A DNA stretch of 64,000 bases from Anoplopoma fimbria (lineage: Eukaryota; Chordata; Actinopteri; Perciformes; Anoplopomatidae): positions 7,585,512 through 7,649,511 of the forward strand of contig NC_072460.1 in assembly GCF_027596085.1 (NCBI RefSeq), read 5' to 3'. Both the position numbers and the translations under genes were made by a program. Shown here one piece after another: positions 37,419 through 50,309 of this stretch (positions are counted from its first letter, which is position 1; every line of letters starts with the position of its first letter). The notes under the pieces are model-generated. The model saw nothing but the letters and a program-made list of their open reading frames with translations, searched no databases and was not told the DNA's origin.

Positions 37419-39849
37419 ATATGAACACAGGTATGTCAGATAACCAAACTCCTGTATACTGTATCTAGCCAGAAACCACACGTTGGCTGAATTATTCTGG
37501 TTTAATAAGCGTTATGAACTCCAAAATAAACTGATTTTGCTGTGAATTGACTGAAATAAATGGATCGAAAGGATACTGAATAACTACATGAAAATTCAGA
37601 TTTGTAAACAATCTGGATTCATTCTTTTTCTGGTCTTCCATCATTGATTTTTCCAGAGCTGAAAGTTCAATGGCAAAGAAAGTTTGATGGCATTCATTCC
37701 CTTTATATTTGTTCATGTATCACAAAGGGTTTAACCTGAGCCAGCCCATACAGCAATGATAGCAATTTATTGTATTGTTTTGTTTGTTTTTAACGCACTG
37801 GTATGGGCTCGGTACCCGTACATGCCATTATGTAAGTGAAGGCATCGATATCAGGAAGGAAAAATGGTATCTGAACATCTCTATGCTGCAACCCCCAGTC
37901 AGTAGAACCCTACAGATGCACATATCGAGAGGCTTTATCCTTCCTGTTTAAGTCTTCAGTACAAATCTGTCATGATCACTTTCTGTCAAGCTCTACTGTT
38001 GACCCTCAGTGCTGTCATATCTCAGTTCACTATGCTGCGTTTCACATCCAGAGGCTGGAAACATTGGAGTCAGTCACCTCTGCGTAAAGCCTCCCCTCCC
38101 AGGGAAGTCAGAGCAAAGTCACATCAATTAGACAGCGCTGGTTGTTAATTAGCTGGTTAATGCGTCAGAGGAGGTGTGTAGGAGAGAACGTAGAGGCTGG
38201 AAACAGATTCACAATGGCTTGTGTTTTTTCATTTTGGTTTTAACATGAATTATTTTTCATTTCTGAGATTCCCAAATGGAAGACCAAAGAAAAGAGATAG
38301 ACAGAGCCAAGATAGAAGCTGAGCTATCCCAGCTAGGGCCTAAGGCTGTTTTACTACCCAGCCTGCTCCTTGCTCGTGTCCTTCAGCAGGAAAAAAAGAT
38401 GGATCAAAGACAGAGTGCAAAAATCTGTTTGGACAAGAGGAGGTGGACTCTGTGTTTACATCAATGATGTTTGGTGCTCAAACATAGTCAAAGTTGATGG
38501 ACAATGTTTCCCTGATGTAGTAGTTTTAATGTTAAGATGAGGGCCATATTTTCTGCTTGTTGCTGCTGTTTGCATTTCTCCTGATGCAAATTTAAACAAG
38601 TGCACTACAAGAACGCACAACTGTTTTGTTTTGTCATGCTTTTCTTGCAACAACGGTAATTCGTTGTGCGACCCTGTTGCAAAAGGACAATAAATGATCA
38701 TTGAATTAAACTATTCCTTTTAGTACTGGTCACATTGGAATACATTTTGTTGGAACAGGTTGGAATATTTAGAATCCCCAAAGTATGAGTTGGTCTGTAA
38801 ATAAGAAATATTCAAACCAATAGACACATTTCCATGACATTTACAGAGCATAGAAGCTATGCAAAAAAGCTATGCACACTTACTTCTGCTACTACTTATA
38901 TTTACTACGAGTGAGGGCTTCACTTTGAATGAAGCATATGATGCCTGCTCTTCTTTTCTGTTTCTCCGACTGACTGTTGCCTCAATCTCTCTCTGTCTAG
39001 CTGTAGCTAATATTCTCTTTTTTTCATATACAGCCTGTAGTAGTCATCCAAGTGGGATCCAGGGATAAAACCCTTGCAGAAATGTGCCCGTGTGTAGAGG
39101 CAGATCTATAATTCAGTGCTAACTCAAACACTAAAGGTTTGCTGGTCTCCAGAGTTGCCCTAATGTGTGTCTTGTTGGGAATCTGTGAAATTTTAGACAA
39201 TCTGGTATCGTCTGGTTTCCCATTAAAATAATTCCTTTTCTCTATGCAGCACAGATTTCTCTAATTAGCCCATCTTTTCTGGCCTTGAGCTCTCTTATCC
39301 TTCTTCTTCTGCTCCATCCTTTCCCTATCCGCCCTGTCTCAAGAGACTGTCAAGCTCCGTCTGTGGCTCAACTCAAATCCACTGAGAAAAGTCTTCATTC
39401 AAAAAAAAAAAAATCTGAGCATATCCTCTAAAATTAGACCCGGGAGTGATTACACCACCATGTGTTGTGGTTAACCTCTTTTGTTTTTGTAGTCTTTTTT
39501 AATCAAAGGGGACAGCCATAGTTGTTGTTAATGTGTCCACACGTTGTCTGCATTCGGCGGCCAAATCCATAATGATGATGTGAATATTTGACTAAGAGGA
39601 AATCTTTTCTAGCTACTCGACGCAGTAATCTAACTGCACAATTGGCTCCATATCACAGCGTCTTTCATTGCCAAAGGCAGGTTGGGGAGCACAAACAATA
39701 CATGTCTGCGCTGCTGCCCAGTATCTGACAGCTGTGCAAACTCACGTGCATAAATATACAAACGCATGCCAGCATGCCGAACTACACACACATGCAGGCA
39801 AATGCATGCACACGTACCCACAATATAATTCGTTCTCTCACTCTCCCAC

Positions 39850-39872
39850 CCACACACACACACACACACACA
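39850..39872. repeat. (CA)n microsatellite
   Basis: About 11 perfect CA units. Confidence 0.95.
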
Positions 39873-41703
39873 ATCTTTTTTATATCACAAAAGCATTTCA
39901 TCCATGAGAACCTTCTATAAACAATATCACTGCAGCTTTTGTCAGGGCATGACTGCTGGTTTCTAAATATGCACAATGAGACGTGCTCACTGCGCTGTTC
40001 TTTATCTGCTGCAAACAATGATGGTGAGATGGTTCCCCATTTTAGATCTCAGGGTCTACACTTTAATCCTCTAATGTCTCTGCCAAATTTCTCAGTTTAT
40101 GTAAAAAAAATGAGGCAATGAAAGCTTGTGCATGGTAACTTTAAAGCTTGACCTAATTAATTATTTTCTTTGTATATTTACGTTGGTTCTATTGGAACAA
40201 AAAACAAGCAGTTCTTTCGTATTTGTTGTGTTGTGGCCTGATGGTGGAGCCAAAAGGATATAGAGGGTTTTAAGGGATGAAATTAACTATATAAATACAT
40301 AGCTAATTACATAATTAAATGCTTAAATGCTATGAAAATTAGCCTACCTTGGAACAACAACCTAGGTACATCATAGCTAGATAAAAGTTTGCGTTTAGCA
40401 GACACCTAGAATGCCTGGAAGGATTTAACCAATAACAGGCAGAGTAGAGGCGGGTCTTCTGGAAAGGCATACAGTCAGCAATACTGTACATTTAGCAGTC
40501 ACAAGCTTTTACCCACCCCCTGACTTTTGATGGCTAAAGTTAACAAATAATTACACTAACTATAAATGATAAAAAAATAGATACATTTAAAGATGGATTG
40601 AATAAATTAATACATACACAAATTATGCAAAAAATATACATATAGGTATATATAATAAATATATATAAAATTAATATATATTAAAAATGCAATTTTAATG
40701 TCTGATTTAAATTTGGGATTTAAGGTATGTGTTCAAAGCTGGTGCTGGTCATTTGCCCAAAGCTGCCCGTCGCCACAAATCTATTTACGCCATCGGACTG
40801 ACCATGACCAAAAGAACCAATCTAATTCACTTAAACAAATACACATTAAATACCGTATTTGCGAGCAGCGGGGAAGCACAGTGCACAGGGACTAACTCTA
40901 AAATAATTATAGGTATCATCCTCTGTGGACCATGATTATGATGCATGGCAAATTTCATGGACGATTTCACAGCATGGACAACATCTACAGAGGATTTCAT
41001 GGGATTCTGGGCAGTAGTTATGTCAGTGAACGCTCTGAACAAACACTGATATTACCATCCTTATTTGTTGCTAATAGAGAGGCAACAGTGACGAAGTGAT
41101 TGTCCCATCATTATTAACATACCATTTGTATCATGCATTTATCACAGCTAGGCTGCACATGTGCATAGTCCTTTCACACAAGTTCCGAATGAATTCAGCC
41201 TGCAACTGTCTATTTTCTCCTTGCCACTTCCTTTTCTGTAGCAAAGGAATTATTTGTTTCTTATCATGGTATCTTGTAGTACATTCTGAAAATTAACCTG
41301 GATCTCATTCACTGCTAGTGTGTCTTTCACTTTCAGTGCCAACAATTTTTTAAATCAATCACAGCAATCAAAGTAAATTCTTGACATTGGACATAGTAGC
41401 CTAATATACCAATCCCAATTAAATGTCAAGTAAAGACCCTGTGGTATGGTTCAATTTAGGAAAAGGAAAGAAAGTGGACCTTGAGATTGGATTGGAAAAT
41501 AATCTGCATTACAGCAGCATGTGGTAAAAAATAAAAATGTTGTCTCTATTACAATTTTTTTATTCCTTACTGTTTTGGACAAAATTGTGTTCCACCTGCC
41601 ATAGCGGAGCCAAATTCCAAAGCTTGCAAAATCACAATAACACACTATGTATTCTATACAAATGTATTTATGTTGCTTGTAAATGCAACACACATAAAGC
41701 ACA

Positions 41704-41745
41704 AGCATAAAATTGAACTATATGAGCATAAAATTGAACTATATG
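41704..41745. repeat. Tandem duplication, 2 x 21 bp
   Basis: Two identical 21 bp units starting AGCATAAAATTGAACTATAT sit head to tail. Identity implies a recent slippage or repair event. Confidence 0.95.
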
Positions 41746-42118
41746 ATGAAGACTATGAGATATAGTTGAAAGCCTGGAGAAAAAAAAGCCTGGAAAGAGA
41801 TGGTAAGTGGAACTTCAGTTGTGATTCCTTTGTTGAGTTTATTTTTATTTTAACATAAAACCAGGAAGAGTTAGTCGAGGAATACTTGGTGTACTTAACT
41901 GATGAGAGTATCTTCTGGTTTTGTTGATCCTTTTTCTGTGGAATAAAATAACTATTTGATCAAATAGTATTTAAGGAATTAAATTCACATTAGAAATTGT
42001 AATGAAAGAACTCAGTTTTGAGAAGCCTTGTTACTCTTTGGTCTGTCAACGTTAGTCATGCACAGCGCCCACATTGTGTCAGTAACAAATGTACTTGCGC
42101 CCATCTGTGCACTGTCAG

Positions 42119-42487
42119 ACCATAGACTGTATATAAGAGGTGGACGTAGTTATTGGGACTTCACCCATTGGTTTGTGGACTGCTGTTGTGAAGCCTCGAG
42201 TCGAGCTTTCGCCATGTTTTTTTTTGCATGAAAGGAATGTGGAGGTGTGACTTAGAGACGCCGTTTACGTCTCTGGTAGTGGCAGCGACCTGTTAATCAC
42301 AGTAAGCCCGCCCTAAAGCATACCCTGCTTTCTGGTCTAATGGACCATCATTTACTAAATGAACATCATGCTGTATTGGAGAAGACTTCAAACTAGAGAT
42401 TGAGACCATAAACTCATGTTTACAATGTTTACTGAAGGAATAAATCAAGAGAGAAGTAGAGTCATTTTCTCATAGACTTCTATACAA
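42119..42487 (+). repeat. R1 interspersed repeat, copy E (reference copy)
   Basis: The best-preserved copy. In order it has 'gaccatagactgtatataag', 'cacccattggtttgtggact', 'gaagcctcgag', the short middle module with 'gtggcagcgacctgtt', 'atcacagtaagcccgcccta', 'atgctgtattggagaagac', 'gagattgagaccataaactc' and 'tctcatagacttctata'. No terminal inverted repeats, poly-A tail or target duplication are clear, so the mode of mobilisation is unknown. Confidence 0.85.
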
Positions 42488-45400
42488 TCAGATTTCTTTT
42501 TGCATCAGCTTCACTCGGCAGAACTGGAGGCTTCCCCCTGGGTCTGATGCATTGTTGGGGCATTGCTACCTTGAGGAAGCAGAGAGTGATTGTGCCATTG
42601 ACCAACGCAAACTAAAGTCAGGGACGAAGTATTTAGATAGTAAGTTCCACCTACATAGGCAAGTTCAAAACTCACATACACAATGCTTGTTACACATACA
42701 GGTACACGCAACAGTGCTCCTCCTCCTCAGATAAATACGCTCTTGGTGCATTTTCTGATATGCAATCAAACAGAGCTGTTGGTGTGACGGGGGTAGGGAG
42801 ACGCTGCTCCCCTAGATCGTCTGCTTGAACTCTTTCACTTGGGACAAGCAAATGCTTTCCTCAGCAGAAAACTGCTCGCTTCTCCAATTTGCCAAGTAAA
42901 TCATTTTAAACAGCATTGTGCCAGCTGCAGGCACACCTGGCTTTTAAAGGGAATGCGAGATGAATCTCTGATTTCATTTGTGATACTCGCTCTTGACTTT
43001 GCACACAGATTGTGCAGTTTATTACCAAAGTGGAGTTTGACAAGCCCTAAATACACATAGGCCATGCACTTTACACCATGCTCTATAGACAATTTAAATA
43101 GGACCCTTTGTGTTTACTTTCATTATCTCTCCCCACATGGAAGCCGCTCCCACTGCCCTTTACCTTGTGTGTGTGTGTGTGTGTGTGTGTGTCTGTGTGT
43201 AGGTGAAGGTGTGCGTGTGTGTGTGTGTTTACGAAGGAGGAGCTCAACTTGAAGAGGCATTGAGACCTCAAGGTCTATATGAAGGTCACAAGAGGCTGAA
43301 ACACATTTTCAGCGTCTTGCTTACCTGTTTACATACAACTCACACTGACTTGTCTGTATATTTATGTCACACATAGTCTGGAATGTAATTTCAATTTGTT
43401 TCAATTTTGAGATTAGAATGATTATTTAATTTGATTGTACGGAAAATATGTTAGCATGCAATCACTTCACCCCCTTTATTCCTTTGAATGGGTTCAAAGA
43501 AAACAATCACTGCTCATCCACTGATACTCCTTCCAGAGAAAAATGGAAGCTCTGATGAAATTGGGGAGAGAAGCCAAAAGAGTAAATATAATAATAATAT
43601 TCTGCAGCGCTAACCTCAGTCTGATATAATAATCTAGCCAACAACAGAACAATAAAATCCATGCAGGTTGTAATCTGAAGTTTGTTCATATGTGGCCCAA
43701 ACATTCTGTTGCTTTAATTTTAGATCAGTCAAGTCACAAGAGAAGGGTTTACATTTTTTATTTTTTTGTCCACAAGACCTGGATCCTACATTTCCATTAA
43801 TGCAACCAATGGTATCTTTTGGTTAAACCCTCCCTGTCTGGTAAATGCATACGTCCCTAAAAGTCTACATCTGTAGTTTGTACCACATTTCCTGTTATAC
43901 ATTTGTAGTATCCAAGCCCAAACTAGATTGAGCTGGTGACATCACAATGACATCCTCAGAGTTATTTTCTCAGACTCCTCCGTAAGCCTCATACGACATC
44001 ATACATCTGTTTACACAGGTGGAATATTCAATTCAATATGCCTTATTCATCCATCAAGGGGCATTTGAAGGCCAGCGCAAAATAGTTTTCCTTTAACAAA
44101 GAAATTCATAAAATAATCCTTCCACTGCCTACGCACGGGTCCTCTTCTCTTTTCCATCCTGCTCTTTCTCCATTTCCCTGTCTACCTCTTCCACAACATG
44201 AACTGTCCCTGGTGAAGCCTGGCTTTGTGGAGGCTCAGATAACAGAGACACCCTTTCAGTGTTTTCCAGTGTTTATCTGCTGCAGCCCAGGCTAAGGACA
44301 AAGGGATGCTTATCTCCACTCCAGTGGTAACACGAAGGACTCTGCTAGCTCCACACAAACCGTGTAGGCTGTAATAGGCATCTTTTTTATTTCTTCTAAG
44401 ATAATAATTAAAACAAATTAGTTCCCAGTCCTCTCTTACCCTTGGCCTGTAATTTGCAGCTGCTCCAGTCTAAATGTTCACATCAATAATGGGTCAAATA
44501 ACTGTGTGTAATGAGGTAGTTGTCATAACCTAGTGTCGACGCTACAGATAATTATTAACCATGCTGCAGTTCTGGTCAGATAGAGAGCTTTTTAGCCTCT
44601 TTCAGCTCATTGTTTCGGTTTTACCAGCCACAACTTTACTGCTTTCGTTCTCTCTGCTCTCATCCGCCCAATTTCCAGCAGCGGCAGGCAGCTGTATTCC
44701 AAGCTGGTCCATCCAGCAGTCTTAACTTTACCTATAAATAATAACACAATGTAGTTTGTTAATATACTACAAAATCAATTCCTATGTGATGCATGTAATC
44801 ATGAACCAAGGGGTATAAAAACAGCAAAAGCCCATTCATATCATTAGTTATAAATATCTCACCATTAAGTACAGCATTCTAGCATATTGGTTGGCTCATT
44901 CTCTGCAATATAACTTTAAGCTCAGTGATGCTGAATAATGGAAGGCTTTATAATAGAATTTGTAATGACCTCCTAAATGAGTTTGAACAGGGAACTGCTC
45001 ACTACTTACTACTACTACTTGAATTTTTCATTTGAAATGTTTCAGGCCAAACACAAACAAGTGTCTGAAACAGTTTTTCGATAAAACTCTACGCTTACTT
45101 ATTGTTGCGGTTATCACCCAGTAATATCATATCTGAATTTCAACAGAAGGCTAATATCTGGCCTTAATGTATTCATAAACAGAAAATAGGTCACTAAAAA
45201 CGGTTCCTTGTTCCTTTGCAAATGGCTTCTTGACAAGTCAGACGAGTGAAGCAGCCCAAGCTCCACGACCCTCCACTCGCTCTGTGATCACAGAGGAGAA
45301 ATAGTGCCAGGCTCAACAGAAGGTGAAGAAAAAACAAGGTGGCTGCTGAAGGTGATTAAATTACACAAGACATGAAAATCATTTTAAGTCTCCATTTTTG

Positions 45401-46124
45401 CACGGTGCTTACAAATGTAGGAGATAGTGTTCTCGACGCGGTATGTGGTTCACATATCTGTCAGCCTGCTCATCTCCCGTCCCCTCCCCATTTACCAGTT
45501 TACTGCCTCATTGACCTTTTTCACAGGTGAGTCCCTTTTGCTCTCCATCAGCGCTGCACAGCCACACACGCAATAACCTCTCTCCCTCTCCCTTCACTGG
45601 GACCACGTGACGCCTCTTATTTTTAAGAGTCCTGCTATTAAGGAATCCATCCCATCTACGTGCAGCCTACAAGCAGCACAGCAGCCTCTCTGGGAGACAG
45701 CCAGCTCTTATAAATCAACATTGCTGAGATATTTGTGGCCAACTCGGGGGAAGATTTATGTCGGCTGCATATTGGAGAGCATCTATCAGGCTCTCACAGA
45801 GGGGCTGCCGGGGGCGGGGAGGTGAAGGTAGACAGAGAAAAGGATTCTAAATGAAAGGAAGACATAAAAAGAGAGACTTTAAAACATTTCAAAAGCCCAC
45901 AGGAGTGCTGAGTGGGGATTCAGCTGAGATCTGAAGTGGCAAGGAGGAGCAGCAGGCAGAGAGATGGATGTGGAGAGGGTGAATAGGAGGTGCCAGGTTG
46001 TTACAGAGAGCCATGAATTAACCGGGGATGGTGTATGTGGATAACCTGAGAACAGCCCCACACGTTGTCCTGGCTCCTCCCGGACATCGCCAAGATATCA
46101 GCGTCTACCAACCCTGCTCTGCCG
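42488..46124. other. Non-coding stretch with a TG microsatellite
   Basis: No gene supported. A TG array lies at 43166-43192 with smaller satellites to 43227. The tract 45240-45830 is less repetitive and GC-richer than its surroundings. It may be regulatory, but no motif proves this. Confidence 0.5.
43166..43227. repeat. Interrupted (TG)n microsatellite
   Basis: About 13 perfect TG units followed by two shorter TG/GTG runs separated by 'gaaggtgtgcg'-type sequence. Confidence 0.93.
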
Positions 46125-46415
46125 ACCAGAAGATTTCGCTGAAGTGGACTGTTTATATTTAAAGCCTTGAGTTCCGCAATTTTGCCGTCGCCATCTTGGA
46201 TTCCGTCGTCGCCCTGTTTTTTTTTTCCGCAAAAAAACCTCTGTATACGGCTCTGATAGCGGTAGTGACCTGTCAATCACAGTAAGCACGTCCTAAAGCA
46301 TACTCTGCTTTATGGTCTATTTGACTCTAAATGGACCATACTAAATGAACATCATGCTGTTTTGAAGCAGAATTAAAACTAGCGATTGAGACCATAAACT
46401 CATGTTTACAACACT
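46125..46415 (+). repeat. R1 interspersed repeat, copy F
   Basis: Contains 'aaagccttgag', GTCGCCATCTTGG, 'ggctctgatagcggtagtga', 'cctgtcaatcacagtaagca', 'ctttatggtctatttgactc' and 'attgagaccataaactc'. The 5' start is diverged. Confidence 0.8.
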
Positions 46416-46814
46416 CTTTTTTCAAAATAAATTTTATCACAGAAAGAGAAGTTTGGGTTTGTCCTTTTTTTAAATACATTTCTTCATGTAGTGAATGTCA
46501 TGGTAATATTTATGAATAATTTTGAAGGACTCATAAACATATTCACCAATTAAGAAGAATCATCTAGACCAATATCATTAACAAACTGATTCCAATATGC
46601 CATGACTTCTGGAACAGAGACAACGTCTCTCTGAAATAGGTCTGGTATTGCCCTATTACTATTTTAAGGATTGTAGCGTAGTGAGAAACAAATTATTCCT
46701 ATTGGCGAGTCAGCTGGATTAGAATTATTTCTGCTTTTGTATGTTCTGTGAAAAAATTAGCACCAGTACGTTACAGTAGGAATGTCCTCTGTGTCGTGCA
46801 GCAGTCCCATACAG

Positions 46815-47055
46815 CAGTGTTTTTCAACCTTTTCTGAGCGGCGGTACATTTTTTACATTAAAAAGATCCCGCGGCACACCAACAACCAAAAAGTTACAAA
46901 ATGACACATTGTAGCCTAATAGAGCATATATGCTGACAATCTAATGACAAGTCCATCAATTTGTTGAGCTTGCTTGGGACCATGGCACTGTTGGGTAGCT
47001 TGGACATTTTCCCACAGCACACCTGACGATCTCTCACAGTGGTTGAAAATCACTG
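46815..47055. mobile_element. hAT-type MITE (241 bp) with perfect 8 bp TSD
   Basis: Termini are CAGTGTTTTTCAACC (left) and GGTTGAAAATCACTG (right). They form terminal inverted repeats with one mismatch in 15 bp. Both sides carry the same 8 bp, CCATACAG (46807-46814 and 47056-47063), the target-duplication size of the hAT superfamily. The interior has 'gcggcacacc' and 'cagcacacctgacgatctc', typical of fish hAT MITEs, and no transposase. A clean TSD with intact TIRs makes this the best-defined DNA transposon in the window. Confidence 0.93.
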
Positions 47056-48769
47056 CCATACAGGATCCAGTCCGGGATGAGCGGTACAGGAACACGTCAG
47101 GGCGTCACACGCCACCTTAGACCCACCGAGGATGTGCCAGCAGAATGCAGCACTTCCTTCACTTCCTAGCGGCGTCCTGCTGCCTCCCAGGAGACACTGT
47201 TGTCCCCATATTTAATCAATTATCGCGTCTCAACCGTCTCAAGGATGTCCCGCTTTTCAGCGTTTGGAAGAAGGCACAAACCCGTGTTCCTTCCAACATG
47301 ATCGGACAACACAAGTTACAAACTAGTTGTGCTCTAGCACAACCTGGCCCTTACTTTCTTCCTCACTACATGAATGACAAACGGTATCCTTCCATGGCAC
47401 CAAACACTGTTCCTAAAAGTAAAGAATTGTCCAAAATGACCCTCATGCTAGGCTTACGCTCCTCCTCGCACAAATGTGAAGCCAGGGGATAGCAGTGTAT
47501 CATGAGCAGTAGCCCGATGCTGAAGATGATACGAGCTTGTCATGTTGATTTATGTATCTTGAATTAAGAAATTTGACAAGCAGAGCTGCACTCCGGCACT
47601 GATTGCATGAATAACAGGAAGTGTTTTGTATTGGCGATGAGCCACACAGCTGCAACACTCTCTGGGAGTGTCGTGAATGGGACACATCAGGACAACGCTC
47701 TTGTTTTTCTTTATCTTGTAGCTCTTGTAGGTGGCTCCGGAGGTATGGTCCTTGGAGTGCGAACATGGTGCGTATCTCAGCTCAGTGTCCCACAAAGCCT
47801 CTAAAATGTCACAGCTGTACATGTCCTGTGGGCTTTGTCTCTGAGAAGAACCTCGAGAAGTCTGGGGTGTCCGGTGTCCGACCTACATACTACAACAGTG
47901 CTGAAAGACAATGCTGTGGAGCAACTTTTATTTTTCATGGTTTCAATTCACAAACAGAGCCAGAATCATGTCAGTGAGTTACTTTTATCAAAGAGTGCAG
48001 CCTCCAATACATAACAATAAGAGAAGCATGGACGATTGGCGAACACAAACTGTAATATTATCGAAATTTTTACATTTAGTATGCAGGGAGTGTCGGATTT
48101 GTGAACCAATGACGGTTGAGGAGCCGGAGAGGAACAGAGGAGACCCCAGAATAATCGCATTTCAGACACCATATGTTTGACTTAATCTTATGTTGGATGG
48201 AAACCAAAGTGAATAGCATTCACTGGAGAGCTCACTCACCACCACACAACCGGCAACTCCATATGCTGCAGTGCTCCATCTAATTACACCGCTGTGCCGA
48301 GGCGCGCTTAAATTCAATCCAAGAGGAGGTGCGAATAAACGCGACAAGTCAAATAACAATGTGGTGAATTTTATAGGGAACATTGTGCTGCCTAGAAATA
48401 TAGTCGCTCTTGAGTCCAAGCAGCAAGTTCTAGACATTTGAAAAAGGGAAACTGTTAAAACAGAGTGAATGCTGTACATGTCTGTCTGCTTTTTTTCTCT
48501 TATTTTGCATTTGTGACCCCCTCTATCGGTTCATTTTACAATAATCTCTTCATCATATTACTTTCAACAAACATCCTAATGTTTTTTGTGTATCGGCAAT
48601 TTAAAGCTCAAAGGGGAAGCAGAAAACTACAGAAAAGACCAAAGGTACCATGTTATAAATGATTTTAATTCTTTTTTTTAAAGTTAACTGTCTACATCAT
48701 ACACAAAAGAAAACGAGTCAGAAAAATCTAATTTCATCTTGTTGGACATTTGTGTGAAAGTGTCATAAT
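47056..48769. other. Non-coding stretch, no supported gene
   Basis: The 115-codon frame at 47145-47492 (+) and the 118-codon frame at 47621-47977 (+) lack recognisable motifs. A frame on the opposite strand overlaps the second. I do not call them genes. Confidence 0.45.
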
Positions 48770-48925
48770 TAGCATATTCATTTTTGAGTGTTTTGTGACG
48801 TCACAGTGACCAACTTAATCCAATCAGCTCATCCTCGAGTCCAGGTTGACGTTTCTTCTAAATTTGAAGGAATTCCATCCAGGCGTTCCTGAGTTGTCAA
48901 GTTCACGAGAACCAGATTTCCCCTC
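48770..48925 (+). repeat. Teleost repeat with 'gtgacgtcacagtgacc' core
   Basis: Ordered blocks 'gtcataattagcatattcat', TTTTGTGACGTCACAGTGAC, 'ccaatcagctcatcctcgag', 'aatttgaaggaattccatcc' and 'aggcgttcctgag' match a common fish repeat I recognise. It includes a CRE-like TGACGTCA. The copy is partial and non-coding. Confidence 0.65.
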
Positions 48926-50309
48926 AAGGGACAATAGATCTGAACCGAACTGCGGGACCTCAAGAGGAACACTGCATCAGACAGCGAACACATGGTTTGA
49001 AAGTGACTTGTTTTGTCATTTAGGGAGAAGGAATTTGTCCGATCAGATCACCTTTATTGTGAACATGAACAATCAAGCGTGTATGATTGATTTAGGAGAA
49101 CCTGCAGCATTCACACATTTTCTCATATTTTGAACAAACACAGTTTCAGAGTCGTCCAGACCTGTCGGAGGAGTCATGTGACGTTGGTCTGCTGTTATCC
49201 AAGCCTACATTTTTGACTAATGGATTGTATATTTCATTACTATTAAGCAATTTTAAGCTTGCTGTGAAGAGACGATTTTCATACGGGTCCATTTCTTCTC
49301 TGGTCATTCATACAGTTACCTGAGGTTGGGGGCGTTTGCTGAATCTGATGTGGCTTACTAGTACGAGCCAACAAAACGAACAAAAGAGAGTTAAGATAAT
49401 AATATTAATAATAATAATATTAATAATAATACATTTTATTTGTAAAATGTAAAAATTTACTTTTCATTGTAAAAACAGAAACAAAAACACCAATAACAAA
49501 AAAAAACAAGGCAGAGAGATGACATTATATTAGTAAAAAAAAAAAAAAAATAGGTAGGTGAGTTTTATGTCCAGGTCTGAAAGTGGCAAGTGACAGAGAT
49601 AAGAATGTTCTCGCATGAGATCCAGTGTACAAAAATAGACATAACAGCTAAGAACAAGGACAACCAAGCTATAGACAAGGGAAGGCGAGACTCTTATGCA
49701 CTCAAGTGGGTGGAAGAATGGGCCTATAATGTGACAGGATTAGAGATTCAAGTTATGCTGAGCCAGTTAACCTGGAACTGTCTCAGCAGCGATGGCAGCA
49801 GAGAGAAACAAGACAAATTGTCAGTGAGGGCTGGTGTGAGAGATGGACACAACAGAGGAGGAATGGGAACGATCGGGTGAAAGATAAGGAGAGGTCAACA
49901 GGCAGAGATGGGAGCTGAGGGAAAGAAAGGTGGGGGTCGCAAGGAGGTTAAACTCTGCCTTTGAACCGTTCAAGGTCAACTCCTTTCATCTTGGCATCGA
50001 GCCGCCGCAGTAGGTCTGCACGGGTTCCAATCACTTCGGACAAGCATGCCGGGGGGGGGCGAGTCCCAGTTTTGGGAAGCCGGTCTGTGGATGCTTCAAG
50101 GCATAGAGTCTCCTTCACCACCGCTCTAGCAGACAAGGGCCCTGCATTAATCATGTGCAATTTGATAGTCGTCGTCCCCTCCCCCCCCAGGACGTTGGCC
50201 CCTAAACAGACTGTGACAGGGGCGCCTCTCTCTGAAGTAGCTCAGCACACCTGTGCCGCTGTGGGTGGAGAGGAGCTCAGACTCAGCGTTCATGGTCTAA
50301 TGTAATAAG
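48926..50309. other. Non-coding stretch, small AT-rich microsatellite
   Basis: An imperfect ATT/AAT array at 49396-49431 and an A-run at 49536-49551. Opposed frames at 49948-50160 (-) and 49961-50305 (+) overlap. The minus one ends with a charged stretch (RADLLRRLDAKMKG) that looks protein-like, but it has no splice context or homolog known to me. Confidence 0.4.

Larger units (their letters stand above)
37424..42118. other. Long non-coding stretch, nothing recognised
   Basis: No gene supported. It contains a CA microsatellite (39850-39872) and a 21 bp tandem duplication (41704-41745), listed separately. The segment 38090-38230 is less AT-rich and has TTAATTAG and 'gttaatgcg' motifs. It could be conserved non-coding DNA, which is untested. 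Confidence 0.5.

Noticed and set aside
47145..47492. 115-codon plus-strand frame starting MQHFLHFLAASCC
   Set aside because: No domain, no splice context, no supporting neighbours. Its length is possible by chance in a window this size.
49948..50160. Minus-strand frame ending in a charged RADLLRRLDAKMKG-like stretch
   Set aside because: Overlaps an equally long plus-strand frame. No splice sites frame it and no family is recognised.
50160..50193. Polypyrimidine tract CCCCTCCCCCCCCAG resembling a 3' splice site
   Set aside because: The sequence after it does not hold a convincing exon and lies next to LINE-derived DNA. Probably fortuitous.
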